Shown here: positions 63,615-64,000 of the stretch, piece by piece | Layout of the letters: each line of letters opens with the position of its first letter | How positions within the stretch are numbered: position 1 is the first letter of the stretch | Origin: Pseudozobellia thermophila | Lineage (GTDB): Bacteria; Bacteroidota; Bacteroidia; Flavobacteriales; Flavobacteriaceae | Assembly: GCF_900141855.1 (NCBI RefSeq) | Contig: NZ_FQYU01000002.1 | Coordinates: forward strand, 806,001-870,000 | Length of the DNA: 64,000 bases | Reading direction: 5' to 3' | The notes under the pieces: model-generated | Seen by the model: only the letters and a program-made list of their open reading frames with translations | Databases searched by the model: none | What the model was told of the DNA's origin: nothing | Program-made: the position numbers and the translations under genes

Positions 63615-63900
63615 CGGGCGTCCAGGGTTTTACTTTCCCTTCCCGGGCAAGTCCTTACCTCCTTCGCCATTCCTTGGTCCATCCCTACCAAAAAACCTTG
63701 GCAAAACTTTAAAAACCAGCCCTTCCCTCCCCATCGGGGCCACGTTTCACCTATGGATCTCGGGCATTCGCTGAAAACCCGCCTCCATTGGCTTAAAATG
63801 CCCATTCCGTATAAAGGCATTGCCCATCTTTGCTACCAGAAAACGGAATGTTTACGATATGGCATTTCCGTTTACCATTAAAAACATAAACACAATAAAG
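63615..63900. promoter_or_regulatory. Intergenic region with an inverted repeat
   Basis: CATTCCGT (63803-63810) and ACGGAATG (63843-63850) are 8-bp inverted arms ahead of the last gene; repeated GGCAT words lie around them. It is otherwise without a recognisable gene. The arms may be a regulator site for the downstream secreted protein. Confidence 0.3.
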
Positions 63901-64000
63901 ATGACGACAAAAGCAATTTTATTAGGTATTTCGGCCAGCGCATTATTTGCACTTTCAAGCAACGCCCAATCGGACCATAGAAACCAAGAGCCCCCTTCCG
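63901..64000 (+). CDS. Start of a secreted protein (partial)
   Basis: Only 33 codons are visible before the right edge. ATG 63901 opens a good signal peptide (TTKAILLGISASALFALSSN, cleavage near NAQ) followed by SDHRNQEPP, so the protein is exported. Its continuation is not in the window. Position next to the sulfatase suggests it may be part of the same locus. No family can be named. Confidence 0.5.
   Translation, partial: MTTKAILLGISASALFALSSNAQSDHRNQEPPS

Overview
The window looks like a chromosomal segment from a marine, alga-degrading member of the Flavobacteriia (Zobellia/Maribacter-like; this is an inference). The evidence is a SusC/SusD pair, a hybrid two-component regulator, seven sulfatase modules of the formylglycine type, GH16, GH2, GH30 and GH78 enzymes, many Bacteroidetes-type lipoproteins and a TAnnTTTG-type promoter element. 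No rRNA, tRNA, insertion sequence or CRISPR array was seen.

Layout. 1-416: start of an SQR-like flavoprotein cut by the left edge. 0.7-7.1 kb: an accessory zone of small, mostly AT-rich plus-strand genes (unknown proteins, a secreted protein, a membrane protein, a three-gene HipB-HipS-HipT toxin-antitoxin operon) separated by GC-rich composite repeats. 7.2-18.5 kb: a PP-loop ATPase, then a small galactan-type locus (GH16 lipoprotein, membrane-tethered winged-helix regulator, divergent GH2 broken by one in-frame TGA), a nucleoside-hydrolase-like enzyme, and a GT4 plus glycogen-debranching pair. 18.5-22.9 kb: a Gabija-like defence pair between repeats. 23-28.8 kb: a serine hydrolase, a persulfide-dioxygenase/rhodanese/HMA/Crp-Fnr cluster and a metallo-hydrolase. 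28.9-34.5 kb: a rhamnose locus (L-rhamnose mutarotase, sulfatase, sulfatase-GH78 fusion), suggesting an ulvan-like rhamnose-containing sulfated glycan. 35-43.7 kb: a membrane protein, a DUF559 nuclease gene flanked by the repeats, a carbonic anhydrase/SulP pair, lipoproteins and an HNH + DUF3800 pair. 43.8-64 kb: a large sulfated-polysaccharide utilization locus. Its minus-strand genes are SusC, SusD, sulfatase, SGNH esterase, two sulfatases, GH30 and sulfatase-PA14; a divergent HTCS regulator is followed by a further sulfatase and the start of another secreted protein.

How it works together. In the large locus SusC/SusD would import oligosaccharides, the sulfatases and SGNH esterase would strip sulfate and acyl groups, GH30 would cut the backbone or side chains, and the HTCS would sense the product and switch the divergent operon on. 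The rhamnose locus would desulfate and release rhamnose and interconvert its anomers.

Most unusual feature. A family of GC-rich palindromic repeats (15 copies, all in the same orientation) occurs only around the accessory genes. It is accompanied by a second hairpin family whose stems covary, and by a shared AT-rich leader placed in front of each of four AT-rich modules (unknown pair, HipBST, Gabija-like, HNH/DUF3800). The arrangement resembles exchangeable gene cassettes. The HipBST promoter carries four 18-bp palindromic operators at an exact 41-bp period.
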